The notes under the pieces were generated by a model. It worked only from the letters and a program-made list of their open reading frames with translations. It did no database searches and had not been told where the DNA came from. Below, piece after piece: positions 27,694 to 38,003 of a DNA stretch of 64,000 bases. Source of the DNA: Vreelandella lutescens (GTDB taxonomy: Bacteria > Pseudomonadota > Gammaproteobacteria > Pseudomonadales > Halomonadaceae); NCBI RefSeq assembly GCF_014640815.1, contig NZ_BMHM01000001.1, forward strand, positions 842,876 through 906,875, read 5' to 3'. The position numbers were made by a program, and so were the translations under genes. The stretch's first letter is position 1. Each line of letters opens with the position of its first letter.

Positions 27694-29289
27694 TTACTCA
27701 GCAACGCCTGAGCCAGCGAGAGTGAGCTTGGAGGGCCCCGATAAAGCGCAATGATCGGGCCAGTCGATGGAGTAGTGCAGGCCTCGAGACTCGTGGCGTT
27801 GCGAAGCCGCCAGTACCGTTAGTTGCGCCAATGTGATGGCCTGCTTCAAGCGCACGCTTTCTGGGTGCGACATCGCTTTATCCACCCCTTCTAATTCTGC
27901 TTTGATGCCTGCCAGCGCTTTGCTGGCAGCCGCAAGGCCCTGGTTGCTTCTTACGATAGAGACGTATTGGCTCATTACGCTGCGCATCTCTCGGCGCATT
28001 ATATGTAATGCTCCCAGATCCACGTGAGCGTTTGGCTGAACAGTGGACGCCTGGTAGTTGCTTGTGACTATTGACTGGCTCAGCGAACGAGGCAGAGAAA
28101 GCAAGTGCTGCGCGCAGCTGCGTGCATACACTAGGCACTCAAGTAGTGAGTTGCTGGCCATACGATTAGCGCCATGAAGACCGGTATAAGCTGTTTCCCC
28201 AATGGCATAGAGGTTCGCAACGTCTGTAGCACCTACATGATTGGTAGCAACACCCCCGCAGCTATAGTGGGCCGCAGGCACTACGGGAATAGGTTGGCGC
28301 GTAATGTCCATTCCCCGCGAGGCGCAGTGCGCTAAAATAGTGGGGAAGTGATGGCGTATAGCGGTATCACCTAAATGTCGAATATCCAGCCACACATGTC
28401 CTTGGGTGCCCTGTTGAATTTGTGCATCGATCGCTCTGGCCACAATATCTCTTGGCGCGAGCTCCGCACGTGCGTCCAGATCGAGCATGAAACGCTGGCC
28501 GGCTTCGTTGAGCAGGTGGCCTCCCTCTCCACGTACGGCTTCGCTAATCAAGAAAGCGGGCCCATCCGGGTCGAACAAGCACGTCGGGTGGAACTGCTGA
28601 AATTCAAGATTGCAAAGCGTAGCCCCTAGCTCGGCGGCCATCATCATGCCTTCACCGCTGCTAGGAGCAGGAGTGGTCGTGTGGCGATAGAGCCCGCTGG
28701 CACCACCAGTAGCGATGACCGTGTGTTGAGCGAAAAGCGCCTGCAACCGTTGTTCGCTATCTACCCCCTGTGCGCCAATGCAGCGCCCTGTATGGTCACT
28801 CAGCAGGTTTAGAACAGTCAGGTCGCTGCGCTGAGTAATGCGAGGGTGGGCGGCTACCTTATTGACCAGCGCTTCGACCACGGCACGGCCTGTGGCGTCA
28901 TCAGCATGAATGATGCGTCGTGCATTGTGCCCGCCCTCTCGCGTTAAGTGATAGGGATAGCGGGCTGCAGGGTCGGGGTCTGGTGTAAAAGGAACGCCGT
29001 TATCAATGAGCCACTGAATGGCCTTTGGGCCATGGGTAACGGTAAAACGAACGGCCTCTTCATCGCATAGGCCGTCACCCGCAATAAGAGTGTCGTTAAC
29101 ATGATCCTCAAGGTTGTCATCCGGGGATAGCACAGCGGCAATCCCCCCTTGAGCCCAGCGGCTGGCCCCTTGGTCATCCAGTGCTGGGCGTACCAAGGTA
29201 ACTGACAAATGATCAGCAACGTCGAGTGCTAGGGTCAGGCCAGCGACGCCGCCGCCAATAATCAAAATGTCAGATGTTGGCGTGCTCAT
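27694..29289 (-). CDS. nadB: L-aspartate oxidase
   Basis: 531 residues of the succinate dehydrogenase/fumarate reductase flavoprotein family. It oxidises L-aspartate to iminoaspartate in NAD synthesis. The N-terminal dinucleotide fold IIGGGVAGLTLALDVAD binds FAD, and SRWAQGGIAAV, HNARRIIHADDATGRA and AAHYSCGGV are family motifs around the active site. It converges on ygfX with 2 bases between stops. In many gammaproteobacteria rpoE lies divergently next to nadB; here the tRNA cluster does instead. Confidence 0.96.
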   Translation of the reverse strand: MSTPTSDILIIGGGVAGLTLALDVADHLSVTLVRPALDDQGASRWAQGGIAAVLSPDDNLEDHVNDTLIAGDGLCDEEAVRFTVTHGPKAIQWLIDNGVPFTPDPDPAARYPYHLTREGGHNARRIIHADDATGRAVVEALVNKVAAHPRITQRSDLTVLNLLSDHTGRCIGAQGVDSEQRLQALFAQHTVIATGGASGLYRHTTTPAPSSGEGMMMAAELGATLCNLEFQQFHPTCLFDPDGPAFLISEAVRGEGGHLLNEAGQRFMLDLDARAELAPRDIVARAIDAQIQQGTQGHVWLDIRHLGDTAIRHHFPTILAHCASRGMDITRQPIPVVPAAHYSCGGVATNHVGATDVANLYAIGETAYTGLHGANRMASNSLLECLVYARSCAQHLLSLPRSLSQSIVTSNYQASTVQPNAHVDLGALHIMRREMRSVMSQYVSIVRSNQGLAAASKALAGIKAELEGVDKAMSHPESVRLKQAITLAQLTVLAASQRHESRGLHYSIDWPDHCALSGPSKLTLAGSGVAE

Positions 29290-29418
29290 TCGGCCCGCTC
29301 CTTCAAATCGCTAATACAATAAGAAAGGCATCATAGCGTGACCACTTGTGCTAAGCGATGCGTTCGGGCAAAAAATCGACAGGCGGGGGAGAGCAGGATG
29401 GTGGCAGAAGCCAGACAT

Positions 29419-29455
29419 AAAAAAAGCCGCGTAGATAATGAAATCTCGCAGCGCT
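29419..29455 (-). terminator. Terminator of the Gly-Cys-Leu tRNA operon
   Basis: On the minus strand an 11-bp stem with small bulges, AGCGCTGCGAGAT against ATCTACGCGGCT, is followed by seven T. It lies 36 bases beyond the encoded CCA of tRNA-Leu. Confidence 0.7.
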
Positions 29456-29491
29456 ATCAATTTATGCCTTTGTACTAAACAAGCCATTAAA

Positions 29492-29578
29492 TGGTGCCCG
29501 GAGCCGGACTTGAACCGGCACGGAGTTACCTCCGAGAGATTTTAAGTCTCTTGCGTCTACCAATTTCGCCATCCGGGC
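29492..29578 (-). tRNA. tRNA-Leu (anticodon UAA)
   Basis: 87 bases including an encoded CCA. Acceptor stem GCCCGGA/TCCGGGC with discriminator A, anticodon loop CTTAAAA carrying UAA, a class II long variable arm and the T-loop GGTTCAAGTCC are all present. It is third in the Gly-Cys-Leu transcript, matching E. coli leuZ in position. Confidence 0.97.
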
Positions 29579-29617
29579 AGTGTCTCGACACTTTAGCAGT
29601 GATCGCTACACTGAAAA

Positions 29618-29691
29618 TGGAGGCTGGAGTCGGAATCGAACCGGCGTACACGGAGTTGCAGTCCGCTGCATAACCACTCTGCCATCCAGCC
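29618..29691 (-). tRNA. tRNA-Cys (anticodon GCA)
   Basis: 74 bases with encoded CCA. Acceptor stem GGCTGGA/TCCAGCC with the U discriminator typical of tRNA-Cys, anticodon loop CTGCAAC (GCA) and T-loop GGTTCGATTCC are visible. Middle gene of the Gly-Cys-Leu operon, equivalent to E. coli cysT. Confidence 0.97.
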
Positions 29692-29716
29692 TAACAAGTC
29701 GTTGGTGTGAACCAAT

Positions 29717-29791
29717 TGGAGCGGGAAAAGAGATTCGAACTCTCGACCCTCGCCTTGGCAAGGCGATGCTCTACCACTGAGCTATTCCCGC
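29717..29791 (-). tRNA. tRNA-Gly (anticodon GCC)
   Basis: 75 bases with encoded CCA. Acceptor stem GCGGGAA/TTCCCGC with U discriminator, anticodon loop TTGCCAA (GCC) and T-loop GTTCGAATC are visible. First tRNA of the cluster, only about 9 bases behind the expected transcription start; equivalent to E. coli glyW. Confidence 0.97.
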
Positions 29792-29806
29792 TCGACTCGA
29801 GGGCGA

Positions 29807-29834
29807 ATTATACGCATCGCTGCGCACTTGTCAA
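29807..29834 (-). promoter_or_regulatory. Consensus sigma-70 promoter of the tRNA cluster
   Basis: On the minus strand TTGACA (29829-29834) and TATAAT (29807-29812) are both perfect, 16 bp apart, followed by a GC-rich discriminator (TCGCCCTCG), which is typical of stringently controlled stable-RNA promoters. It lets the tRNAs be made independently of pgsA upstream. Confidence 0.93.
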
Positions 29835-29888
29835 ACATTCAATTTATCAATGGGTTCAATGCGCTACTGTTCGCTAGCGTTCCGGCCA

Positions 29889-30437
29889 TTACATGGAGCG
29901 GCTAAGGTGCGGCCAGGCAGCTTTCAGGTACTGAGCCATTGACCACAGGGTCAGGGCGGCGGCGGCATACAGAACGACTACACCCAATAGAGCGACCTCG
30001 TGCCCTGGCGGGAAAGCGAGCAGTACCAGTATGGCAACCATTTGCAGCGTGGTCTTCAGTTTGCCAATCCATGAAACCGCTACCATGCCTCGTTTGCCCA
30101 TCTCGGCCATCCATTCCCGCAGGGCGGAGATCACGATTTCGCGCCCAATGATGACAAGAGCGGGTAGTGTCAGCACGAGTGTGTCGAAACGCTCAATTAA
30201 AAGTGCCAGCGCTACGGCAACCATCAGCTTGTCAGCGACGGGGTCTAAGAAGGCACCAAAGGGCGTCGACTGATTCCAGCGGCGGGCTAAATAGCCGTCT
30301 AGCCAATCGGTCACGGATGCCAGGGCAAACAAGCCAGCTGCCACTGGCATACTCCAACTAAACGGTAGATAAAAAAGCACTACCAGTAGTGGGATAAAGA
30401 CGATTCTTGCCAGTGTAAGTATGTTGGGTATATTCAT
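29889..30437 (-). CDS. pgsA: CDP-diacylglycerol-glycerol-3-phosphate 3-phosphatidyltransferase
   Basis: 182 residues, identical in length to E. coli PgsA. The CDP-alcohol phosphotransferase signature D-x2-DG-x2-AR-x8-G-x3-D-x3-D is intact ([12 protein letters not shown] then [10 protein letters not shown]). About five membrane helices. It makes phosphatidylglycerol phosphate. The frame opens at a TTG 30 bases upstream, but ATG 30437 ([12 protein letters not shown]) is the family start. It lies 99 bases downstream of uvrC and just before the tRNA cluster, the same order as in E. coli. Confidence 0.96.
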   Translation of the reverse strand: MNIPNILTLARIVFIPLLVVLFYLPFSWSMPVAAGLFALASVTDWLDGYLARRWNQSTPFGAFLDPVADKLMVAVALALLIERFDTLVLTLPALVIIGREIVISALREWMAEMGKRGMVAVSWIGKLKTTLQMVAILVLLAFPPGHEVALLGVVVLYAAAALTLWSMAQYLKAAWPHLSRSM

Positions 30438-30536
30438 CGCAGGGAGCGATCCTTGCCGGAGAATCAAGAAAGTCGGAGTGTAATGTGCGGGTCATTCTAT
30501 CCCCCTTAGCGCATTGCATCCATGTTAAGAACAAGT

Positions 30537-32351
30537 TTATCTATTTAATGCCGTATAAATCGTCTCGGCTAGAGAGGCGTTGATTCCAGGAACTCTGGCC
30601 AGTTCATCGCGGCTGGCCTTCTGTACGCCTTGTAGGCCACCAAAAAAGCGCAAAAGTTCACGCCGCCGTTTAGGCCCAATGCCAGGAATATCCTGCAGCG
30701 TTGAGGTGCGCCGCGCTTTGTCTCTGGCTGCCCGGTGGCCTGCAATCGCAAAGCGGTGAGATTCATCGCGAATGTGCTGAATTAAATGCAGTGCTGGTGA
30801 CGCAGGGTCTAGCGGCAGGGGATTGTCGCTGCTCTCTAAAAACAGTGTTTCCAGGCCAGCTTTACGGGTGGTCCCTTTAGCGACGCCTAATAAGATGATG
30901 TCGGTAACCGCTAAAGCGTTTAACACCCCACGTGCCATGTTCAACTGCCCCTTGCCGCCATCTACAATCAAAACGTCCGGTGCTACCGCCTCGCCGCTTT
31001 TGACACGCTTTAGGCGGCGCGTGAGCGCCTGCTGCATAGCTGCGTAATCATCTCCTGCCGCGACGCCCTCGATACGGAAGTGGCGATAATCGCTTTTGCG
31101 GGGGCCTTGGTGATCAAATACCACGCACGACGCCACGGTCGCCTCGCCTTGACTATGGCTAATATCAAAACACTCAAGTCGCTCTGGTAGCTTCTCCAGC
31201 CCGAGTGCTTTTTGCAGGGCCTCAAAGCGTTGTGTTAGCTGGGTTTTATTGGCTAACTGTGTTGCTAACTGCTGTTCGGCATTTGTCATGGCTAAATGCT
31301 GCCATTGAGCGCGATGCCCACGTACTTGGTGCGCCACCCTCACTTTTTTGCCAGCTTGTTGAGAGAGAGCATCAGCAATCAGGTTGCTATCTTCCAAGGG
31401 ATGGCTGGTAATGACTTCTCCAGGCACATTGTGAGGTTGGCCAAAGTAATATTGGCTAACCACCTCGGTTAGCAGCATTTCCGGTGGCAGATCCAGATCG
31501 TTCTTGGGCATATGGTGCCTAGCGCCTAGCAGACGACCATCTCGTACGCTCAAGATAGAGATGCCCAAGGCGCCAGGGCGCTGGGCGAGGGCAAAGACAT
31601 CGGCATCGCCGCTTTCGTTATCGACAAACTGGCGTTGCTGCAGTTGACGAAGCTGTTGAATCTGATCGCGTAAGCGCGCGGCTTCTTCGAAGTTGAGCGC
31701 TTGGCTTGCCGCTTCCATCTCTCGATTCAACAGCTCAGTGACGTGCTCGCTTTTACCTTCTAGGCACATAACAGCGTGTTCAACATCTCGGCGGTACTCC
31801 TCCTCGGTGATGTAATCAACACAAGGAGCGCTGCAGCGCTGGATTTGATATTGCAAGCAGGGGCGAGAGCGGTGAGCGAAAACGCTATCCTCACAATTGC
31901 GGATGCGAAAGATTTTCTGCATCAGCGTGAGGCTCTCTTTAACGGCACCGCTACTGGGGTAGGGCCCCAGGTAGCGTCCGTCATCGCGGCGCTGGCGAGC
32001 CCGTTTGTACTCTAAAGCGGGGTAGGGGTGGCGGTCAGTCACAAACACAAACGGATAGGATTTGTCGTCCCGCAGCAAAATATTGTAGGGCGGACGAAGT
32101 TCCTTAATGAGCGTTTGTTCAAGCAGTAAGGCTTCCGTTTCACTACGCGTGACGGTGATTTGAATATCGGCAATCCGTGCCACCATCGCCTGGGTTTTGG
32201 TATTGAGCTGACCGCGAAAATAGCTTGCTAGCCGCGCTTTCAAGCGTTTGGCTTTGCCGACATAGAGGGTGTTTTGCTCTGTGTCCAGCATGCGGTAGAC
32301 ACCTGGAGAGGTGCTGACCGAGCTTAAAAATTGTTTAGCATCAAAAGTCAT
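30537..32351 (-). CDS. uvrC: UvrABC system protein C (excinuclease subunit)
   Basis: 604 residues. N-terminal GIY-YIG nuclease (PGVYRMLDTEQNTLYVGKAK), a Cys-containing segment, the UVR motif that contacts UvrB (LLNREMEAASQALNFEEAARLRDQ region), an RNase H-like C-terminal nuclease (ERLECFDISHSQGEATV) and a final pair of helix-hairpin-helix motifs (DIPGIGPKRRRELLRFFG). It cuts both sides of DNA lesions in nucleotide excision repair. It follows uvrY by 46 bp. Confidence 0.97.
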   Translation of the reverse strand: MTFDAKQFLSSVSTSPGVYRMLDTEQNTLYVGKAKRLKARLASYFRGQLNTKTQAMVARIADIQITVTRSETEALLLEQTLIKELRPPYNILLRDDKSYPFVFVTDRHPYPALEYKRARQRRDDGRYLGPYPSSGAVKESLTLMQKIFRIRNCEDSVFAHRSRPCLQYQIQRCSAPCVDYITEEEYRRDVEHAVMCLEGKSEHVTELLNREMEAASQALNFEEAARLRDQIQQLRQLQQRQFVDNESGDADVFALAQRPGALGISILSVRDGRLLGARHHMPKNDLDLPPEMLLTEVVSQYYFGQPHNVPGEVITSHPLEDSNLIADALSQQAGKKVRVAHQVRGHRAQWQHLAMTNAEQQLATQLANKTQLTQRFEALQKALGLEKLPERLECFDISHSQGEATVASCVVFDHQGPRKSDYRHFRIEGVAAGDDYAAMQQALTRRLKRVKSGEAVAPDVLIVDGGKGQLNMARGVLNALAVTDIILLGVAKGTTRKAGLETLFLESSDNPLPLDPASPALHLIQHIRDESHRFAIAGHRAARDKARRTSTLQDIPGIGPKRRRELLRFFGGLQGVQKASRDELARVPGINASLAETIYTALNR

Positions 32352-32397
32352 AGCTGGGCATCGGCGCTTTCAAACGGCAGAAGCCGCGATGGTAGGT

Positions 32398-33048
32398 CTA
32401 ACCCAAGATGGCGTCAAAGCCCTCGACGAGTCCATGGCGTAAAGCAAGATGGGTAAGTTCAACATCGGTTGCCACTTGTAACTTATCAAACAGACGATAC
32501 CGGTAGGTATTGACCGTCTTGGGGCTTAAATGCAAACGGTCCGAGATATCCTGAACGCGCTGGCAGTTCACAATCATTAGGGCGATTTGCAGCTCTCGAT
32601 GTGAGAGGTGGCTAAAAGGGTTGTCTTCGTCAGTGAAGTGCGCCAGTGCAAGCCGCTGGGCGATCTCTTGGCTAACATAGCGGCGGCCATGAAACACTTG
32701 GCGTATCGCTTCTGTCATTTCGACGGCATCGGCCCCCTTGCTGAGGAAGCCTGACGCGCCAGCCTCCAGCATTCGCCGCAATACGCTGTCTTCTAAATGT
32801 GCAGTGAGGATGATGACTTTAACGTCGGCCAGCGTACGATGGATGCGTCGAGTGGCCTCTAGCCCTCCGATGCCGGGCATGCGGATGTCCATGAGAACGA
32901 TGTCGGGCTTTAGCTGCCGACACTGTGTCACGGCGCTTTCCCCGTCATCTACTTCACCTACAATTTTAATATCGCACTCTTCGTTCAGCAGGTGAGCGAT
33001 ACTGGTTCTCACCAGGTGGTGATCATCGGCAATTAAAACGTTGATCAA
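32398..33048 (-). CDS. uvrY: Response regulator UvrY/GacA
   Basis: 216 residues, NarL/FixJ type: a receiver domain with acceptor Asp54 in IVLMDIRMPG and a LuxR-type helix-turn-helix (LSHRELQIALMIVN...ISDRLHLSPKTVNTYRYRLFDKL). In the GacS/BarA-GacA/UvrY pathway it activates small RNAs that titrate CsrA/RsmA. The pairing with uvrC downstream is the classical arrangement and identifies it. The cognate kinase and the small RNAs are not in this window. Confidence 0.94.
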   Translation of the reverse strand: MINVLIADDHHLVRTSIAHLLNEECDIKIVGEVDDGESAVTQCRQLKPDIVLMDIRMPGIGGLEATRRIHRTLADVKVIILTAHLEDSVLRRMLEAGASGFLSKGADAVEMTEAIRQVFHGRRYVSQEIAQRLALAHFTDEDNPFSHLSHRELQIALMIVNCQRVQDISDRLHLSPKTVNTYRYRLFDKLQVATDVELTHLALRHGLVEGFDAILG

Positions 33049-33164
33049 AGGTCTGGCTCCTGCAGGTAATCATCGTGGACTCGGGCGATACGCACGCTGC
33101 GAACCTATAGAGTGCCACAGCTATTGGCAAAGGAGAATTAGTAGTTGCTTGTTTACTTTAAACC

Positions 33165-33193
33165 TTGACCTCATATGCGTTGTCACTTAGTAT
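33165..33193 (+). promoter_or_regulatory. Promoter of tRNA-Ala
   Basis: TTGACC (33165-33170) and TAGTAT (33188-33193) are 17 bp apart, with a GC-rich discriminator after the -10. Transcription would start about 23 bases upstream of the mature tRNA end. Confidence 0.75.
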
Positions 33194-33222
33194 TCGCACC
33201 GCTGCAAGCAAATGCAGTTTGT

Positions 33223-33298
33223 GGGGCCTTAGCTCAGCTGGGAGAGCGCAACACTGGCAGTGTTGAGGTCAGCGGTTCGATCCCGCTAGGCTCCACCA
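33223..33298 (+). tRNA. tRNA-Ala (anticodon GGC)
   Basis: 76 bases with encoded CCA. Acceptor stem GGGGCCT/AGGCTCC carries the G3:U70 wobble pair, the main identity element for alanine. Anticodon loop CTGGCAG gives GGC; T-loop GGTTCGATCC is intact. It has its own promoter and terminator and is a single-gene unit. Confidence 0.98.
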
Positions 33299-33305
33299 AT
33301 ATTCC

Positions 33306-33341
33306 AAAAACGCCACGTTACTCGTAACGTGGCGTTTTTTT
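33306..33341 (+). terminator. Intrinsic terminator of tRNA-Ala
   Basis: CGCCACGTTAC (33311-33321) and its complement GTAACGTGGCG (33324-33334) are followed by seven T. A5 precedes the stem, so it could also work on the other strand. Confidence 0.95.
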
Positions 33342-33376
33342 GTGCCCATCCACAGGCAGTGGCGCTAACTTTTCTG

Positions 33377-33409
33377 AAAAGTGCCGCCCCGCAATAATCG
33401 GCGGGGCGG
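33377..33409 (-). terminator. Terminator of argF
   Basis: On the minus strand CCGCCCCGC and GCGGGGCGG form a perfect 9-bp stem with an 8-base loop, followed by CACTTTT. It begins 8 bases beyond the argF stop. Confidence 0.75.
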
Positions 33410-33417
33410 AAACGCCA

Positions 33418-34338
33418 TCATGCGTCGATTTTTCCCAGTAGCAAAAACTCAATCAGTGCTTTTTGTGCGTGTAAGCGGTTGCCCGCTTCTTGCCATACGA
33501 CTGCCCGTGGGTCGTCCAGCAGTGAGTGGCTGATCTCTTCGCCACGATGAGCAGGCAAGCAGTGGAGAAATAGGACGTCTGGCTGCGCTGTGTCGAGCAT
33601 GGCTTCGGTGACTTGGAAGCCCGCGAAATCCGCTTCCCGCTTCGCCTGCTCAGCCTCCTGACCCATAGAGGCCCACACATCGGTAGTGATCAAGTCCGCG
33701 CCTTTGGCCGCCTCTTGCGGGTCATGCAGCAAGGTTACACAGTCGCCCGCCGCCGCCATAATATCCTCGCGTGGCTCATACCCTTTCGGGCAGCATACGC
33801 GCAGATGAAAGCCAAACTGGCGCGCGGCGTTAATCCACGAGTGGCACATGTTATTGCCATCACCCACCCACACCGCCGTGCGGCCTTTAACGCTGCCGCG
33901 AAGCTCCGTCCACGTCATTACGTCTGCCAGTAGTTGGCAGGGGTGGTAGTCGTCACTCAAGGCGTTAATCACCGGTACGCTACTAGCGCGGGCGTAGGTT
34001 TCCAGACCTTCATGGGAGAAAGTGCGAATCATGACCGCATCGACCATTTCAGAGAGTACGCGGGCGGTGTCTTCGATGGGCTCGCCGCGACCTAATTGAG
34101 TGTCGCGGGGAGAAAGAAATAGTGCGTGGCCGCCAAACTGTGCCATGCCTGTTTCAAAGGAGACGCGGGTTCGCGTAGACGATTTTTCAAAAATCATCGC
34201 CAGCGTACGGTTGGGTAGCGGTGTGTATACCGGACCATTGGCTTTCAGATCGGTTTTGATCGTAATGGCACGCTGGATCAGATACGCCAGCTCATCTGGG
34301 GTTAAATCCAGCAGGGTAAGGAAATGGCGTGTCGCCAT
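33418..34338 (-). CDS. argF: Ornithine carbamoyltransferase
   Basis: 306 residues. It makes citrulline from ornithine and carbamoyl phosphate in arginine synthesis. The carbamoyl phosphate motif SSTRTR is present ([12 protein letters not shown]), the second substrate-side motif is [11 protein letters not shown], and the ornithine-site Cys motif is [13 protein letters not shown]. At 306 residues it is the short anabolic type rather than the 336-residue catabolic ArcB. It is a single gene with its own terminator. Confidence 0.95.
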   Translation of the reverse strand: MATRHFLTLLDLTPDELAYLIQRAITIKTDLKANGPVYTPLPNRTLAMIFEKSSTRTRVSFETGMAQFGGHALFLSPRDTQLGRGEPIEDTARVLSEMVDAVMIRTFSHEGLETYARASSVPVINALSDDYHPCQLLADVMTWTELRGSVKGRTAVWVGDGNNMCHSWINAARQFGFHLRVCCPKGYEPREDIMAAAGDCVTLLHDPQEAAKGADLITTDVWASMGQEAEQAKREADFAGFQVTEAMLDTAQPDVLFLHCLPAHRGEEISHSLLDDPRAVVWQEAGNRLHAQKALIEFLLLGKIDA

Positions 34339-34558
34339 GATGACTACTCTCCGCGCAAAAACACCATCCTAGCGATGCGGCGGGGGATGCGCAACGCGGG
34401 CAGCATGCGTAGAATGACGCGCACGCGTTAAGGCCGAGTAGTTTGCTCGGGTATTGGTGTTAGCCGCCAAACCGGGGCAATGCTGGGTCATGGGGTTAAA
34501 GCCAGTGGACGAATTGCGTAAACTGGCTTGGATCACATCACTTGTTTAGGAGCACATC

Positions 34559-34909
34559 ATGAGCACGACTGCCGAAAATATTCAGCGCCAAATCAGCGAA
34601 AACCCGATTTTGATTTACATGAAAGGCACGCCGCAGCTTCCTCAGTGCGGATTTTCTTCTCAAACGGTGCAGGCGCTGATGAGCTGTGGTGAGCGTTTTG
34701 CGTTCGTCAACATCCTGGATAATCCTGATATCCGCGCTGAGCTGCCGAAAATTGCTAACTGGCCGACCTTTCCCCAGCTGTGGGTAGAAGGCGAGCTGGT
34801 AGGCGGTTGCGATATCGTCATGGAAATGCACCAAAATGGCGAACTGGAAAAGCTGGTGAAAGAAGCTGCCCAGCGTGCCGCTGCTGCTGAAGGTGGCGAA
34901 AACGCCTAA
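34559..34909 (+). CDS. grxD: Monothiol glutaredoxin (Grx4 type)
   Basis: 116 residues with the single-cysteine active site CGFS (PQCGFSSQTV) and the glutathione-binding Lys in YMKGTP. Such proteins carry a glutathione-ligated 2Fe-2S cluster and pass it on to other proteins; they are poor disulfide reductases. TAGGAGC lies before the ATG. The next gene, dnaX, starts about 155 bases further on and is unrelated in function. Confidence 0.96.
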   Translation: MSTTAENIQRQISENPILIYMKGTPQLPQCGFSSQTVQALMSCGERFAFVNILDNPDIRAELPKIANWPTFPQLWVEGELVGGCDIVMEMHQNGELEKLVKEAAQRAAAAEGGENA

Positions 34910-35065
34910 GCGTAACGCCTTGCCGCCCGGCAAACGTCGGGCGGTTGGCGGGCGGCGGTGCAGCCGCTAGAATGGTGCATGATGAAACACCAACACTTTA
35001 GCATCTACGGTGATCGTTTGGCCGTTTAGCATCGACTGTCAGCCCGCCTAAGGAAGTTTTGCTCA

Positions 35066-36967
<1,902 letters not shown>

Positions 36968-37014
36968 CGGCCGACGGCTACCTACTTTTTTATGACTTTT
37001 TAGGAGATCACCGC

Positions 37015-37341
37015 ATGTTTAAAGGCGGAATGGGCAATATCATGAAACAAGCCCAAGAAATGCAGGAAAAAATGCAGCGTGTGCAAGAAGAAGTCGCCAA
37101 AGCGGAAGTGCACGGTGAAGCTGGCGCAGGCATGGTGAAAATTACCATGAACGGCCGCCACGATGTCATTGATGTCACCATCGATCCAAGCGTGCTGGAA
37201 GAAGAGAAAGAACTGCTTGAAGACTTGCTGGCGGCAGCGGTAAACGATGCTGTGCGTAAAGTTGAAGCGAACTCCAAAGCGAAAATGGAAGAAGCGACGG
37301 CGGGCCTGAATCTGCCGCCCGGCTTTAAGATGCCGTTCTAA
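37015..37341 (+). CDS. ybaB: YbaB/EbfC nucleoid-associated protein
   Basis: 108 residues. It has the conserved pattern of a long helix ([23 protein letters not shown]), a beta sheet ([21 protein letters not shown]) and a second helix, with a glycine/proline-rich tail. Members dimerise and bind DNA with little sequence specificity. It lies between dnaX and recR with 3 bases before recR, as in almost all gammaproteobacteria. AGGAG precedes the ATG. Confidence 0.95.
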   Translation: MFKGGMGNIMKQAQEMQEKMQRVQEEVAKAEVHGEAGAGMVKITMNGRHDVIDVTIDPSVLEEEKELLEDLLAAAVNDAVRKVEANSKAKMEEATAGLNLPPGFKMPF

Positions 37342-37344
37342 ATC

Positions 37345-37950
37345 ATGCGTTTTTCTCCGCTCGTAGAGCAGTTAATGGATGCTTTTCGTGTGCTACCCGG
37401 CGTTGGGCCCAAAACGGCCCAGCGTATGGCCATGCATTTGTTAGAGCGTGAGCGCCCTGGCGGGCAGCGGTTAGCAGCGGTGATTCAGCAGGCAATCGAA
37501 GAGGTCGGTTACTGCCAGCGCTGCCGCACGCTAACAGAAGCCGATATTTGCCTGCTATGTGAAAGCCCGCGTCGCGACGATACGCTGTTGTGCGTGGTCG
37601 AATCACCTGCAGACCAGTTGGCCATCGAGGAAGCGGGTGGCTTTCAGGGTCGCTACTTTGTGCTACATGGCCATCTTTCGCCGTTAGACGGTATTGGTCC
37701 AGATGCCATTGGCTTGGATCTACTCGAAAGCCGTGTGGCTGAAGGCAATATTCGCGAAGTGGTACTCGCTACCAATCCTACGGTAGAGGGTGAGGCAACA
37801 GCGCATTACATTGCCTCTCAGCTTGCGCACTACGGCGTCTCCTTTTCTCGACTCGCCTATGGCGTGCCGATGGGCGGTGAGCTGGAGTACGTGGATGGTG
37901 GTACACTAAGCCGCGCTTTTAACGGTCGCCAGCCTTTTGCTGGCGACTAA
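37345..37950 (+). CDS. recR: Recombination protein RecR
   Basis: 201 residues. N-terminal helix-hairpin-helix ([17 protein letters not shown]), a four-Cys zinc finger ([16 protein letters not shown]), then a TOPRIM domain with [17 protein letters not shown] and a Walker-like C-terminus. With RecO and RecF it loads RecA at gaps. It is 3 bases behind ybaB and probably translated from the same message. Confidence 0.97.
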   Translation: MRFSPLVEQLMDAFRVLPGVGPKTAQRMAMHLLERERPGGQRLAAVIQQAIEEVGYCQRCRTLTEADICLLCESPRRDDTLLCVVESPADQLAIEEAGGFQGRYFVLHGHLSPLDGIGPDAIGLDLLESRVAEGNIREVVLATNPTVEGEATAHYIASQLAHYGVSFSRLAYGVPMGGELEYVDGGTLSRAFNGRQPFAGD

Positions 37951-38003
37951 TACTGATAATAAACGCAAGCGCTAATGCGGTTGTGCCAACCCGGAAGACT
38001 GAT

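Noticed and set aside
29491-29780. Short open frames across the tRNA cluster
   Set aside because: They are antisense reads through three well-formed tRNA genes.
33049-33222. RsmZ/CsrB-type small RNA near uvrY
   Set aside because: I looked for repeated GGA-bearing hairpins and a terminator; the stretch only holds the tRNA-Ala promoter and has no such array.
34910-35065. 4.5S RNA (ffs) upstream of dnaX
   Set aside because: Some relatives have it here, but the conserved GGTCAGGTCCGGAAGGAAGCA-type core is not present; only a 7-bp GC-rich hairpin is seen.
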